Shown: piece after piece, positions 11,868 through 20,439 of the stretch | Layout of the letters: every line of letters begins with the position of its first letter | Numbering within the stretch: position 1 is the stretch's first letter | The notes under the pieces: generated by a model | Seen by the model: only the letters and a program-made list of their open reading frames with translations | Told to the model about the DNA's origin: nothing | The model's database searches: none | Assembly: GCF_025938095.1 (NCBI RefSeq) | Contig: NZ_JAPCZF010000004.1 | Coordinates: forward strand, 496,001-560,000 | Origin: Novosphingobium sp. JCM 18896 | Lineage (GTDB): Bacteria; Pseudomonadota; Alphaproteobacteria; Sphingomonadales; Sphingomonadaceae | Length of the DNA: 64,000 nt | Direction of reading: 5' to 3' | Made by a program: the position numbers and the translations under genes

Positions 11868-11974
11868 CGTGCCGCTCCCGTCAGGAGGAGGCGGCCTTGC
11901 GGACCGGGATGGCCGTCGGAGTGGCCGAGGTACACCTTGGCGATGAGCGGCGTGCCGGAGCTAGCGAGCGTCAT
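11855..11974 (-). CDS. Possible leader ORF of the kdp operon
   Basis: A 39-codon ORF with a GGGGA motif nine bases before its ATG; its stop lies inside the first codons of the next small gene, which would allow translational coupling. The product is not hydrophobic and I recognise no family. It could be a regulatory leader peptide or a chance ORF. Confidence 0.3.
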   Translation of the reverse strand: MTLASSGTPLIAKVYLGHSDGHPGPQGRLLLTGAARCRT

Positions 11975-12139
11975 GGACTTGATCCCCTGTGATCCCGGTC
12001 GAGGTGACCGGAGATTCGTGAGGGGGCTCAATTAGTACCGCGATCCGTAGCATATCGAGATCGAGGCGGGCCCGATCGCATAGTGTTTTCGTATAGATGA
12101 CCGACTATTTTGCGGCGGCGATTGGTCTGGGCGCTTGGA
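11975..12139 (-). promoter_or_regulatory. kdp operon upstream region with hairpin and AT-rich promoter segment
   Basis: This holds a perfect stem CCGGTC-gaggt-GACCGG (11995-12011) and an AT-rich stretch at about 12082-12115, unlike the GC-rich surroundings. Read on the minus strand the latter could carry the -10/-35 of the kdp promoter and the KdpE site, neither of which I can assign precisely. The region also separates kdp from the 3' end of the epoxide hydrolase gene. Confidence 0.4.
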
Positions 12140-13309
12140 TTAGCGCGCCGGTCGAAACGCTCTGACGAATGTCCGCAATTCGTCGACGAAGGCCTTGGGC
12201 TGTTCGAAAGCGGCGAAGTGGCCACCCTTGGGCATTTCGGTCCAGCGCACGATGTTGGTGTAGATCTGGTCGGCCCAGGCGCGCGGGGTGGGACGGATCT
12301 CGGCAGGGAAGAACGCGTAGCCGGTGGGCACCGTCACTTTGGCAAGCTGCGTCGGCGTTCGTCCCGGGCCATTGCCCTCGTAATAGAGGCGCATCGCCGA
12401 ATTGATCGTTCCCGTCACCCAGTAGAGCATGATGTTTTCGAGCAACTGGTCCTTGGAGAACGAGGTTTCGACGTCGCCGTCGCAGTCGCTCCAGGTCTTG
12501 AATTTCTCGACCACCCAGGCGGCCAGGCCCACGGGCGAGTCCGTCAGGCCGTAGGCCAGCGATTGCGGCTTGGTCGACTGGATGATCCGGTAGCCGTGTT
12601 CGTGGAGATCGTAATTCTCCTTCCAGGCGACCGCGGCCTTCTCCTTGTCGGTCAGGCCGTCGAGCGGATTGGCCGGATCGGCGGGGAAGCCGACGATGAA
12701 GTTGAGGTGCAGCGCGATCAGCCGTTCGGGCCGCATCGCGGCCATCGCGGTGGAAATGCCCGAACCCCAGTCACCGCCCTGGGCGACATAGCGATCATAG
12801 CCGAGCCGTTCCATCAACCGCAGGTTGACCGCTGCGGCCTTGGCGATGTCGAAGCCGCGCTGACGGGTGGGGCCGGAGAACCCGTAACCCGGGATCGAAG
12901 GGGCCACGATGTGGAAGGCGTCGCGAGGGTTGCCGCCGTGGCTGGCCGGATCGGTCAGCGGTCCGAAGATGTCGAGGAATTCGGCGACCGATCCGGGGTA
13001 GCCGTGCGTGATGATGAGCGGCACGGCATCGGGTTCGGGCGAACGGATGTGGTAGAAATGGACCCTTTCGCCGTCGATCTCGGTCAGGAACTGCGGGAAG
13101 GCATTGAAGCGGGCTTCGGCCGCGCGCCAGTCAAAGCGGTGTCGCCAGTGATCACACAGCGCTCGGAGAAAGCCCATTTCGGTGCCGTAGTCCCAGCCGG
13201 CATCGGGAAGCTGATCGGGCCAGCGCGCGCGGTCGAGGCGATCGCGAAGATCCGCGATGATCTCGTTCGGCACTTCGCAGCGGAACGGCTCGATGGCTTG
13301 CTCGATCAA
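12140..13309 (-). CDS. Epoxide hydrolase (alpha/beta hydrolase with EHN domain)
   Basis: A 389-residue enzyme of the microsomal/juvenile-hormone epoxide hydrolase group. The N-terminal EHN region has DLRDRLDRARWPD and WDYGTEMGFLRAL. The core has the oxyanion motif HGYPGS, the nucleophile Asp in GGDWGS (about residue 182), and the base His in GGHFAAFE near the C-terminus. It opens epoxides to diols through an ester intermediate. The start is a TTG at 13309 with GGGAG six bases upstream; no in-frame ATG precedes the EHN motif. The upstream region contains an AT-rich dyad TTTAT-cga-ATAAA at 13331-13343. No operon partner. Confidence 0.88.
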   Translation of the reverse strand: MIEQAIEPFRCEVPNEIIADLRDRLDRARWPDQLPDAGWDYGTEMGFLRALCDHWRHRFDWRAAEARFNAFPQFLTEIDGERVHFYHIRSPEPDAVPLIITHGYPGSVAEFLDIFGPLTDPASHGGNPRDAFHIVAPSIPGYGFSGPTRQRGFDIAKAAAVNLRLMERLGYDRYVAQGGDWGSGISTAMAAMRPERLIALHLNFIVGFPADPANPLDGLTDKEKAAVAWKENYDLHEHGYRIIQSTKPQSLAYGLTDSPVGLAAWVVEKFKTWSDCDGDVETSFSKDQLLENIMLYWVTGTINSAMRLYYEGNGPGRTPTQLAKVTVPTGYAFFPAEIRPTPRAWADQIYTNIVRWTEMPKGGHFAAFEQPKAFVDELRTFVRAFRPAR

Positions 13310-13573
13310 GTGGTTCTCCCGACAATTCTATTTATCGAATAAAAATCTTCTAATTGGAAACGAGAATAGGGATCAGGCAGCCCTCGTCAATCGCTTAGCT
13401 CTTCGCGATGCACGTCATCGATTGCTCGAGGTTGACGCAAAAATCGATCTCGCTCGACGGGTCGGCAAGGACCGGCTACCCGGACCAGCCACTGTCGACG
13501 CGGCGAGGCGGTGAGGCATCGCGCGCGACATGGTTCCGTCCGACCCGCATTTGGCAAGGGAACTTTTGGTGCC

Positions 13574-14101
13574 TTGAGACTTCAGGACTCGGCGGACATC
13601 AATGCGCTGCAGCAAGCTTTCCTCGAAGAACGCGGGAAACTGATCGGCTTTCTTGTCGCGCGAGGCGCGGGCGACGTCGCTGAAGACGTGCTGCAGGACG
13701 TATGGCAGCGATTGCCGACGGGCTCGGCTTTGGTGGTGGATTCGCCGGTATCCTATTTGCTGCGCTGCGCGGAGAACGCGCTGCGCGATCAGCGTCGTGC
13801 GGAGGTCAGCCGCATGCGGCGCCAGCGGGAATGGCTGGATCTGCTCGGAGATGATAGCGTGGCTCCCGGGGGAGATCAGATATTGATCGGTCGCGAGCGT
13901 TTGCAGAAAGCAGAAGCCGTACTGCGCAAATTGGGGCCGCGGATCGACTATGTGTTCCGGCGCTTCAGGCTGGACGGTGTCAGGCAGGCGGCCATCGCGG
14001 CCGAACTCGGAATGAGCCTCGGTTCGGTGGAGAAAGACCTGCAAAAGGCCTATCGCGCTCTCGCGAAGTTGAAGGCGACCTTCGATGCCGAACGGGGCTG
14101 A
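13574..14101 (+). CDS. ECF RNA polymerase sigma factor (FecI-like)
   Basis: About 175 residues with a region 2 (EDVLQDVWQRLP; SPVSYLLRCAENALRDQRR) and a region 4 helix-turn-helix (RFRLDGVRQAAIAAELGMSLGSVEKDLQKAYRAL). With the following FecR-like protein and STN receptor it forms a cell-surface signalling set that would direct transcription of the receptor. No ATG is available at the N-terminus: a TTG at 13574 preceded by AAGGGAA is the likeliest start, with a GTG at 13511 as the alternative. The next gene starts 16 bp before this one ends. Confidence 0.85.
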   Translation: MRLQDSADINALQQAFLEERGKLIGFLVARGAGDVAEDVLQDVWQRLPTGSALVVDSPVSYLLRCAENALRDQRRAEVSRMRRQREWLDLLGDDSVAPGGDQILIGRERLQKAEAVLRKLGPRIDYVFRRFRLDGVRQAAIAAELGMSLGSVEKDLQKAYRALAKLKATFDAERG

Positions 14102-15068
14102 TCCTCGCGCGACCGGTGCCGCGAACATTCCGACGGCGGGTGTGCCGGACGCGCTACGCGACGCTGCAGCCCTTTGGTTCGTCAAGGTCAGCGATCCCGC
14201 TTTCGTGGACTGGCAGGGCTTTACGCAATGGCTCGAGGCTGATCCGGCGCATCGCGACGCCTATACCGAGATGGTCGATGCCGATGCCGTGATCGGAGAC
14301 GCGCTTGCGCAGGAGGCGCGAGTGACCGCCCGTCACGCTCCACATTCGTTCCCGACCTGGTTGCGCCGGGCGGCGGCCGTGCTCCTGTTGTTCGGCGTTC
14401 CCCTGGGCGCATGGAGCGTTCTCGACAGTCGTCCAGAGGTCGAGACGATCAGCACGCGGCCGGGCGAGAGGCGCACCTTCGTGCTGGCCGATGGATCAAG
14501 CATCATGCTCAACGGCGAAACCCGGCTGCGGATCGATCGGAACGCGCCGCGCAGTGCGAAACTTCTGGCCGGCGAGGCCCTGTTCGAAGTTCGCCATGAC
14601 CCGGAACATCCCTTCGTCGTAGATGCGGGAGAGAGCCGACTTGTCGACGTGGGCACGGTCTTCAACGTGACGCTGCTCGGCAAGCGAATGGATGTGGCGA
14701 TCGCCGATGGTGCCGTGATCTATCGATCGAGTGGCAGAAATGTGCGTCTGAAAGCGGGCGATACCCTGACGGTGGAGGCTGACCGTCCCCTCGTGATCAA
14801 GCGCACCAATCCCGAAACCGTCGGAGGATGGCGTTCGGGCCAGTTGGAATATGTCGATGCCCCAATCGGCCGCATCGCCACCGATCTGTCGCGCACGCTC
14901 GGCCTACGTCTGGAGGTTGCGGAGAGCGCTCGCCAACGGAGGTTCACCGGTATCCTCATTCTCGACGGCACAGCGGACGAGGCGCTGGTTGCGGTGGCTC
15001 CGGTTCTCGACATGTCCGTCCGGCGTTCGGGGGATCATTGGCTGATGACCTCTCGCGATGGGATATAG
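14085..15068 (+). CDS. FecR-type anti-sigma/sigma regulator
   Basis: 327 residues. The cytoplasmic N-terminal part has the DUF4880 pattern (ALWFVKVSDPAFVDWQGFTQWLEADPAHRDAY), then a single membrane span (AAAVLLLFGVPLGAWSVL, about 95-112), then the periplasmic FecR domain (TRPGERRTFVLADGSSIMLN; GEALFEVRHDPEHPFVV). Such proteins relay the receptor's signal to the sigma factor. The gene overlaps the sigma gene by 17 bp and the receptor gene by 11 bp, so all three are translationally coupled. Confidence 0.92.
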   Translation: MPNGADPRATGAANIPTAGVPDALRDAAALWFVKVSDPAFVDWQGFTQWLEADPAHRDAYTEMVDADAVIGDALAQEARVTARHAPHSFPTWLRRAAAVLLLFGVPLGAWSVLDSRPEVETISTRPGERRTFVLADGSSIMLNGETRLRIDRNAPRSAKLLAGEALFEVRHDPEHPFVVDAGESRLVDVGTVFNVTLLGKRMDVAIADGAVIYRSSGRNVRLKAGDTLTVEADRPLVIKRTNPETVGGWRSGQLEYVDAPIGRIATDLSRTLGLRLEVAESARQRRFTGILILDGTADEALVAVAPVLDMSVRRSGDHWLMTSRDGI

Positions 15069-17442
15069 CGCCGCCCTTGCCGTCATGGGGCTGGTGCTCG
15101 TCTCGTCTCCCTTGGGCGCGAAGGAGCGACGACGCGACATCTTCGTTCGGGCCGGCCCTCTGGGGCAGACGGCGATGGTGCTGGGGCGCCAGACGCGCAC
15201 GAGCATTCGTATCGCGGATCCTGCTCTGCTGAGCGTCATGGTGCGCGAAGTGCGCGGACGGTTCACGGCGCTCGAAGCGCTCACGCATCTGCTGCGTGGC
15301 ACGTCCGCCTACGCACGAGCATTGTCTCCTACGGCCTTCGCTATCGAGCACCGCGAAATGCCATCGCGGCGAACGCTCGCCAGAGCGAAGGCGGCTGCGG
15401 TGCAGCCGAGAGAGATCGTCGTGACCGGCGCAAAGCGTGACCTGCCGTTGAGCGCCTATGCGGGTAGCGTCGCGCTGATCGACGGGACGGCCTTCTCGGA
15501 TGCCGACGGCGCGCTCGGCACCGGGGCGATCGTCTCGCGTACATCCGCCCTGTCATCGACCCATCTCGGTCCGGGGCGCGAGAAGCTGTTCGTTCGCGGC
15601 ATTGCGGACTCGAGCTTCGTTGGTCTCGCCCAGTCGACCGTCGGCCAATATTGGGGGGACAGTCGGATCAATTACAGCGCGCAAGATCCCAATCTTAGGC
15701 TCTACGACATCGAGCGCGTGGAAATTCTCGAAGGTCCCCAGGCCACGCTCTATGGCGCCGGCGCGCTCGGTGGCTTGCTGCGCGTGATCCCCCGCTCGGT
15801 CGACCTGCGCAAGACGACGGCGCGTATCTGGGCTGGGGCGAGTGCGGTCTGGCACGGCGGCCTCTCCCGCGACGGTGGCGTGATTTTCAATCTACCGCTC
15901 GTCGCCGAAACATTGGGTCTCCGCCTGGTCGCCTATGACGCACACGATGCAGGCTATATCGATGACCTCTCGCGCGGGCAGCGTGACATCAACAGCGTTC
16001 GCACCTTCGGCTGGCGGGGCTCGCTGTCGGCCAGGATTTCCGATCGGCTGAGGCTGGAAATTCGCAGCCTTCGGCAGGTCATCAACGGGCAAGACTGCCA
16101 ATATGTCGACCTGGGCTCCGACGGCCTGGATCAGATGAGCGTATTTGCCCAACCGTTTCGAAGCGCATTTCAACTGACCGACGCGACGGTGCGTGCGGAC
16201 CTTGGCCATCTGGATTTTACGTCGGTACTGGCGGTGGCTCGGCACGACGTGGCGGAGAGGTTCGTCGGCGTTTCCGGGGTTCGTTCGGACGATCCGAGCG
16301 GTCCCGTGCCCCATTTTACGCCGGAAGTCCGGACGCGCAGGGCGCGCGGCCGTACCGTCACGTTGGAAACGCGCCTGGCCCGGGCCGGGCTCGACGAAAC
16401 GGGCTGGCTGGCCGGTTTCGCGGCGATGCGAAACGATGCGAGCTCCGAGCGCGGCCGACGGGAAGACGGTCCCCTGGCCAGTTCGATCCGGCTGCGCACC
16501 CGCACCGACGAACTGGCGCTTTTCGGCGAGGCATCGCTCAAGCTGCTGCGAAAGTTTCTTCTGACCGGCGGCGGCCGATACTCCTGGTTCTCGGTTGCCG
16601 ATCGTTCGCAGACCATCGGTTCCGTGGCGACGGGCGCCATCTCCGCCAAGCGCCGCCCCATCGATCGGCAGCGTTTCGGTCGGTTCTATCCTTCGCTGGG
16701 GCTCGCACTGCGAACCGATCGGGACACGACTGTGTTCGCGCGATACCAGGAGGGGTTTCGCCCAGGCGGTGCGACCGAAGCCGGAGGGGAGGTCCAGAGC
16801 TTCGCGGGCGATCGTATGACGACCGTCGAGTTCGGTCTACGCCATGCCGGAAGACTTGGCGGGATCAATGCCAGCCTTTCCTGGTCACGGTGGCATGGCA
16901 TTCAGGCCGATATCGTCAACCCGACGGGCTTCACCTCGACGCGTAACGTCGGGGACGCCGAGATTCTATCGGCCAGTCTGTCGGGTTATTGGAAGCCCTT
17001 TTCCGCCCTGACGCTGGATGGTGCGGTCGATCTCAACGATAGTCGGATGGTATCCTTGCTCCCCGCATCGGCCGGGACGCAAGGCCAGGCTGGGCAAATG
17101 CATCTGCCCAATATCGCCGACGTGACGGGCCGGGTCGGCATGAACTATCGGCGCTTCGTCGGGGCAGCCGAGATGACCCTCGAAGGTCATGCTCGGTACG
17201 TCGGCCGGTCCTATCTCGGCGTGGGCCCCATTCTCGGGTTGCCGCAAGGGCGATATGTCGAGACGGGCCTGCAGATACGGTTTGGCATGGGGGCACATGG
17301 CTTCAGTCTTGCACTCGACAACCTGCTCGACAGCAAGGGCAACCGCTTTGCGCTCGGCTCGCCATTCCTTCTCGTGACCCGGCCAGCGCAGACGCCGCTG
17401 CAACCCCGTACGCTTCGTTTTGGATACGAAATGACGATGTGA
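15058..17442 (+). CDS. TonB-dependent receptor with STN domain
   Basis: 794 residues, shorter than the receptor at the left edge. It has a signal peptide (about 1-21), an STN domain (about 25-98), a plug opening at REIVVTGAKRD (about 120), then VEILEGPQATLYGAGALGGLLRVI typical of the plug end, and a beta-barrel. The STN domain and immediate FecR/sigma neighbours indicate autoinducing surface signalling. C-terminus is GYEMTM rather than the usual aromatic residue. Substrate not identifiable; no Fur-like site noticed upstream of the sigma gene. Confidence 0.9.
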   Translation: MGYSAALAVMGLVLVSSPLGAKERRRDIFVRAGPLGQTAMVLGRQTRTSIRIADPALLSVMVREVRGRFTALEALTHLLRGTSAYARALSPTAFAIEHREMPSRRTLARAKAAAVQPREIVVTGAKRDLPLSAYAGSVALIDGTAFSDADGALGTGAIVSRTSALSSTHLGPGREKLFVRGIADSSFVGLAQSTVGQYWGDSRINYSAQDPNLRLYDIERVEILEGPQATLYGAGALGGLLRVIPRSVDLRKTTARIWAGASAVWHGGLSRDGGVIFNLPLVAETLGLRLVAYDAHDAGYIDDLSRGQRDINSVRTFGWRGSLSARISDRLRLEIRSLRQVINGQDCQYVDLGSDGLDQMSVFAQPFRSAFQLTDATVRADLGHLDFTSVLAVARHDVAERFVGVSGVRSDDPSGPVPHFTPEVRTRRARGRTVTLETRLARAGLDETGWLAGFAAMRNDASSERGRREDGPLASSIRLRTRTDELALFGEASLKLLRKFLLTGGGRYSWFSVADRSQTIGSVATGAISAKRRPIDRQRFGRFYPSLGLALRTDRDTTVFARYQEGFRPGGATEAGGEVQSFAGDRMTTVEFGLRHAGRLGGINASLSWSRWHGIQADIVNPTGFTSTRNVGDAEILSASLSGYWKPFSALTLDGAVDLNDSRMVSLLPASAGTQGQAGQMHLPNIADVTGRVGMNYRRFVGAAEMTLEGHARYVGRSYLGVGPILGLPQGRYVETGLQIRFGMGAHGFSLALDNLLDSKGNRFALGSPFLLVTRPAQTPLQPRTLRFGYEMTM

Positions 17443-17587
17443 TACGGTCGGGAATTCGTCCCGCGTCAGCCCCAATACATCCATAATCGTTCCATTTTGC
17501 CGTCCTCGCCTTCCGGTTGCTCCTGCGCGGCTGCGTCATCAATCGTCCGTCGGCGATCAGGCCGCGCGGGGACGTTCGGGGAACGAT

Positions 17588-18640
17588 GTGCCGAGTTTGG
17601 ACGATCAGGTTGGAGAATTCTGCGGCATATCCATCGCGCGGGCTGGCCTCGTGCGGCCGCAAGAATTGGATATGATCGCCAGCCCCGAACGCCTTCGCGA
17701 TGACCTCGAAGATCGAGATGAACGCGCCGCGAGCGCGCAGTTCACCGCGATCTGGCCAACGGGCCGGGCAGAGCTGGGCATTTCCGCCTGCCCGCGCACG
17801 ACGGAGTTCATCTTCTCCTCGGAGGATCACTGCCTCGTTTTTCTCATTGGCGGCGGGGCCGAGCGAGCGGAAATGCGGATCGGAGAGGGGGCCGCGGCTT
17901 CCTCGTCGATCCGTCCCGGCAGCGCCTGGTTCATCCCGGCCGGGCAGACCGTAAGGTCGACGTGGCGATCTTCGGGCCTGCTGCGCTACATTCGCATATT
18001 CCTGTCGCCTGCATCGGTTTGCGCCGTCGCCCGTGTTTCGGGCTGGGAGTCGGTCGGTGGCGGCCAACCCGACCTCGTTGCCGATCCCGATATCCGCAAC
18101 CCCGAGATACTAAGGATTGCCGCCGAAATCGGCGAAGAGACCAGGCGGCAGGGCAAGGGCTACCAGGCCTATCTGCGCGGCCTGGCGCAATGCCTGGTCG
18201 TGCAACTGGTTCGCGATCAGATACGGCCGAGGCAGCGTGATTGCGATGATTGCATCGCACGGCGCGGACCCAACGCATGGCGGATCCGCCGCGCGATCGA
18301 GGCGATGGAGGCGCGCATTTCCGAAAGTCTGTCGATCGACGAACTCTCGCGGGTCGCCGGACTGAGCCCGTTCCACTTCTCGCGCCAGTTCAAGCTCGAG
18401 ACGGGGCGTGCGCCCAATCGCTACCTCGTCGAAATTCGTATCGAGCGGGCGAAACTGCTGCTCGTGGCAAACCTCGACTGGCCTCTGCCCATGATCGCCG
18501 AGGCCGTCGGATACCGGTCCGCCAGCCAGTTCTCCGCGGTGTTCCGGCGGGAAACGGGGCGTTCTCCGGGGGCCTTCCGGCAGGGGGTGCAGGCGCTCTC
18601 GGTCGGTACCTGTCTGCCGGGGAGCCTCTCAAGGGGCTGA
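17588..18640 (+). CDS. AraC-family transcriptional regulator
   Basis: 350 residues. The N-terminal part has a cupin-like beta region (about 90-140); the C-terminal AraC domain (about 245-335) has both helix-turn-helix units: LSIDELSRVAGLSPFHFSRQFKLETG and WPLPMIAEAVGYRSASQFSAVFRRETG. It begins 145 bp after the receptor gene on the same strand and may regulate that receptor's cluster. The start is a GTG at 17588 after GGGGAACG; an ATG at 17672 is possible. Its last 12 bp overlap the convergent recombinase gene. Confidence 0.87.
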   Translation: MPSLDDQVGEFCGISIARAGLVRPQELDMIASPERLRDDLEDRDERAASAQFTAIWPTGRAELGISACPRTTEFIFSSEDHCLVFLIGGGAERAEMRIGEGAAASSSIRPGSAWFIPAGQTVRSTWRSSGLLRYIRIFLSPASVCAVARVSGWESVGGGQPDLVADPDIRNPEILRIAAEIGEETRRQGKGYQAYLRGLAQCLVVQLVRDQIRPRQRDCDDCIARRGPNAWRIRRAIEAMEARISESLSIDELSRVAGLSPFHFSRQFKLETGRAPNRYLVEIRIERAKLLLVANLDWPLPMIAEAVGYRSASQFSAVFRRETGRSPGAFRQGVQALSVGTCLPGSLSRG

Positions 18641-19294
18641 GCCCGAGCTCTGATGTGCCAGACGAGCGGGTCGGCTGCGGTTGGATGACCGTCCGTGCCT
18701 GTGGGTCGATCCCCGACGTACGAGGACCGAAAGATAGTTCGCTCGCACCCGCTCGGCGAAGGCCAGTTCCTCAGGACCCACCGCATCGGCGTAGATCGCG
18801 GTCGTGCGGATGTCGGCATGGCCGAGCCAGCGTTGAACGAGGTTCAACGGTACCCCGGCACCGATGGATCCTACGGCGAACCCATGGCGAAGCCCTTTAG
18901 GGCTGGCCTGCGCGCCGTGGATCCGGGCTGTCGTGAAAATGCGATGGACGTGCCGCCAGGCCGTCATTCGCGTCCACGACCAAATCCGGGCATCCGCATG
19001 CTCGACGGGAAGGTCGAGGAGCAGTCTGGCCAGGTAGGGTGAGACCGGCACCGACCGAAACACGCCGCGACGGCGCTTCTTGAGCGATTCGAAGACGATC
19101 GTGCCGCTCTCGATTTCGATGCGCCCCAGGGTCAGGCCGAGCGCTTCGGAAATGCGGCAGCCCGTCTCCGCCATCAGGCGGCAAAAGGCATAGACCGACG
19201 CTGGCTCGTCGAGGGCAGTGTCGAGAAATCGCTCCACTTCGCCCCGATTGAGATATTTGCGCCGTCCCCTTGCATCGAAAACAGACCACGCCAT
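18629..19294 (-). CDS. Short tyrosine recombinase 1
   Basis: 221 residues and essentially a catalytic domain only, without the usual N-terminal core-binding domain, as in FimB/FimE-type recombinases. Catalytic residues visible: Arg in TGCRISEAL, Lys in ESLKKRRRG, Arg and His in KGLRHGF, His in WLGHADIRTT and Tyr in TAIYADA. The first His of the canonical HxLRH box is replaced by Lys. A basic tail of about 35 residues follows the catalytic Tyr. It is a clear paralogue of the recombinase at 19876-20439. The neighbouring pilus operon suggests a phase-variation role, but a plasmid or island resolvase origin is equally possible. Confidence 0.87.
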   Translation of the reverse strand: MAWSVFDARGRRKYLNRGEVERFLDTALDEPASVYAFCRLMAETGCRISEALGLTLGRIEIESGTIVFESLKKRRRGVFRSVPVSPYLARLLLDLPVEHADARIWSWTRMTAWRHVHRIFTTARIHGAQASPKGLRHGFAVGSIGAGVPLNLVQRWLGHADIRTTAIYADAVGPEELAFAERVRANYLSVLVRRGSTHRHGRSSNRSRPARLAHQSSGSAP

Positions 19295-19312
19295 TCAGCT
19301 TGCTTCCATAGC

Positions 19313-19334
19313 GCCGTGCGATCGTACGCACGGC
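19313..19334. repeat. Inverted repeat GCCGTGCG-n6-CGCACGGC
   Basis: A perfect 8-bp inverted repeat with a 6-nt centre, 19-40 bp upstream of the recombinase 1 start codon. It could be an operator, a recombinase-binding dyad or an mRNA hairpin over the leader. Confidence 0.5.
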
Positions 19335-19357
19335 CCTTGCGACCATTGTTTTTGGCT

Positions 19358-19407
19358 GTCCGCAGACACGACCACGCATTTGCGGACCGGGTTTCAGCCA
19401 GTCCGCA
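19358..19407. repeat. Three alternating copies of GTCCGCA
   Basis: GTCCGCA lies at 19358-19364 and 19401-19407, with the inverted form TGCGGAC at 19381-19387. Starts are spaced 23 and 20 bp, about two helical turns, as in arrays of protein-binding half-sites. No further copy was noticed in the pilus promoter region. Confidence 0.5.
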
Positions 19408-19453
19408 TCGAGATCGCCCCAACGACACAGGGCCGGCGGGTGATGTCCAGAAA

Positions 19454-19479
19454 GAACGGCGCCTTGAGATCCGCCGTTC
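19454..19479. repeat. Inverted repeat GAACGGCG-n10-CGCCGTTC
   Basis: A perfect 8-bp stem with a 10-nt loop. There is no T-run on either side, so a simple terminator is unlikely. A binding site or a leader structure is possible. Confidence 0.45.
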
Positions 19480-19492
19480 GCGATCAGCTCGT

Positions 19493-19506
19493 AATTAAGC
19501 TTAATT
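19493..19506. repeat. Palindrome AATTAAGCTTAATT
   Basis: A perfect 14-bp AT-rich palindrome with no spacer in GC-rich surroundings, about 200 bp upstream of recombinase 1. Uninterrupted palindromes of this length can be dimeric operators or strand-exchange sites. Confidence 0.45.
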
Positions 19507-19716
19507 TCAGGTCTGGGCGGCAAAGGTCAATTCGTTCGAGGCGCCTGGGGCGATTTCGAGCAAGATCGAATAAACGGAGCACGTTTCCGATCGATCAAGG
19601 GAGCCGCGGGAGAGGCGTGCTCGATTTTCCGGCGAAGATACGACAAGGCGAAGGCGATGGGTGAAAATACGCCCGCGCGATTGGCTCATCTACATTGGAG
19701 TTAAGTAAATGATTTA

Positions 19717-19793
19717 TAACAATAATAGTTGTTACAAAATAGCGCAAATTGTTTCGTCGGGCAAGTGCGGAAAGATAGATCGATAAATCGATC
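19717..19793. repeat. AT-rich segment with two dyads
   Basis: TAACAA-n6-TTGTTA (19717-19734) and GATCGAT-aa-ATCGATC (19778-19793) lie within the most AT-rich stretch of the window. The block sits about 80-160 bp beyond the 3' end of recombinase 2 and far upstream of recombinase 1. A promoter or a recombination site would fit. Confidence 0.4.
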
Positions 19794-19875
19794 CAACTGA
19801 ATTTCTCAACGTTTATCCCGGATTGGCTATAAACGAGACGGCATCGGCGCGCGTGATCCCAACTGCACTTAGTGA

Positions 19876-20439
19876 TCACGATAGCGCGTGCCGCCACATT
19901 CGCGCGGCGATCTCGCGCTCCTCTGGTCCCATCGCATTGGTATAGATCGCCGTCGTCTTGATGTCGGCGTGACCGAGCCAGCGCTGCACCATGTTCAACG
20001 GAACGTGTGATTGCACGGCACAGACGCCGAAACCGTGCCGCAAGCCGCGTGGTGTGGCATAGGTTCCCCGGATGCCTGCCGCGGACATGACTGCGCAGAC
20101 GCGGCGATAGCCGGTGATCCGCGACCATGGCCAGAGCCTGTCCCGTCCCAGCGCACCCGTGCGCATACCCTCTTTCAGGATGGCCAACACGTCGGGCGGC
20201 AGCGGTACGCCGCGGAATACCTGGCGGCCGCGCTTCTTCAGCGAGTGAATGACCACCTGGCCTTCTGAAAAATCGATGCTTCCGGCTCGAAGTTGCAATG
20301 CTTCGGAGATTCGGCAGCCGGTGTAGGCGAGAACATAGCAGAATGTCATCGTCTCGACGTCGCCGAGTCGCGCATGTTTCAGAAAGGCATCGCGCTCGTT
20401 TCTGGTAAGATACTTTCTGCCGCCGGTACGCGTGAACAT
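19876..20439 (-). CDS. Short tyrosine recombinase 2
   Basis: 187 residues from the ATG at 20439, again catalytic domain only. Arg in TGCRISEAL, Lys in HSLKKRGRQ, Arg-His in RGLRHGF, His in WLGHADIKTT and Tyr in TAIYTNA are present; the first His of HxLRH is replaced by Arg. It is roughly half identical by eye to recombinase 1 and shares the VPLN-VQRWLGHAD block. In-frame sequence upstream of 20439 is open but low in coding character. It is divergent from the GGDEF-EAL gene that heads the pilus operon, so the 268 bp between them hold both promoters. Confidence 0.87.
   Translation of the reverse strand: MFTRTGGRKYLTRNERDAFLKHARLGDVETMTFCYVLAYTGCRISEALQLRAGSIDFSEGQVVIHSLKKRGRQVFRGVPLPPDVLAILKEGMRTGALGRDRLWPWSRITGYRRVCAVMSAAGIRGTYATPRGLRHGFGVCAVQSHVPLNMVQRWLGHADIKTTAIYTNAMGPEEREIAARMWRHALS

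Larger units (their letters stand above)
19295..19875. other. 581-bp non-coding region rich in dyad symmetries
   Basis: No convincing gene is present. The region lies upstream of recombinase 1 and downstream of recombinase 2. It contains at least six separate inverted repeats, three alternating copies of GTCCGCA, and a distinctly AT-rich block at about 19690-19830. The A+T shift and symmetry density are unlike the surrounding coding DNA and fit a control and/or recombination region. Confidence 0.6.
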
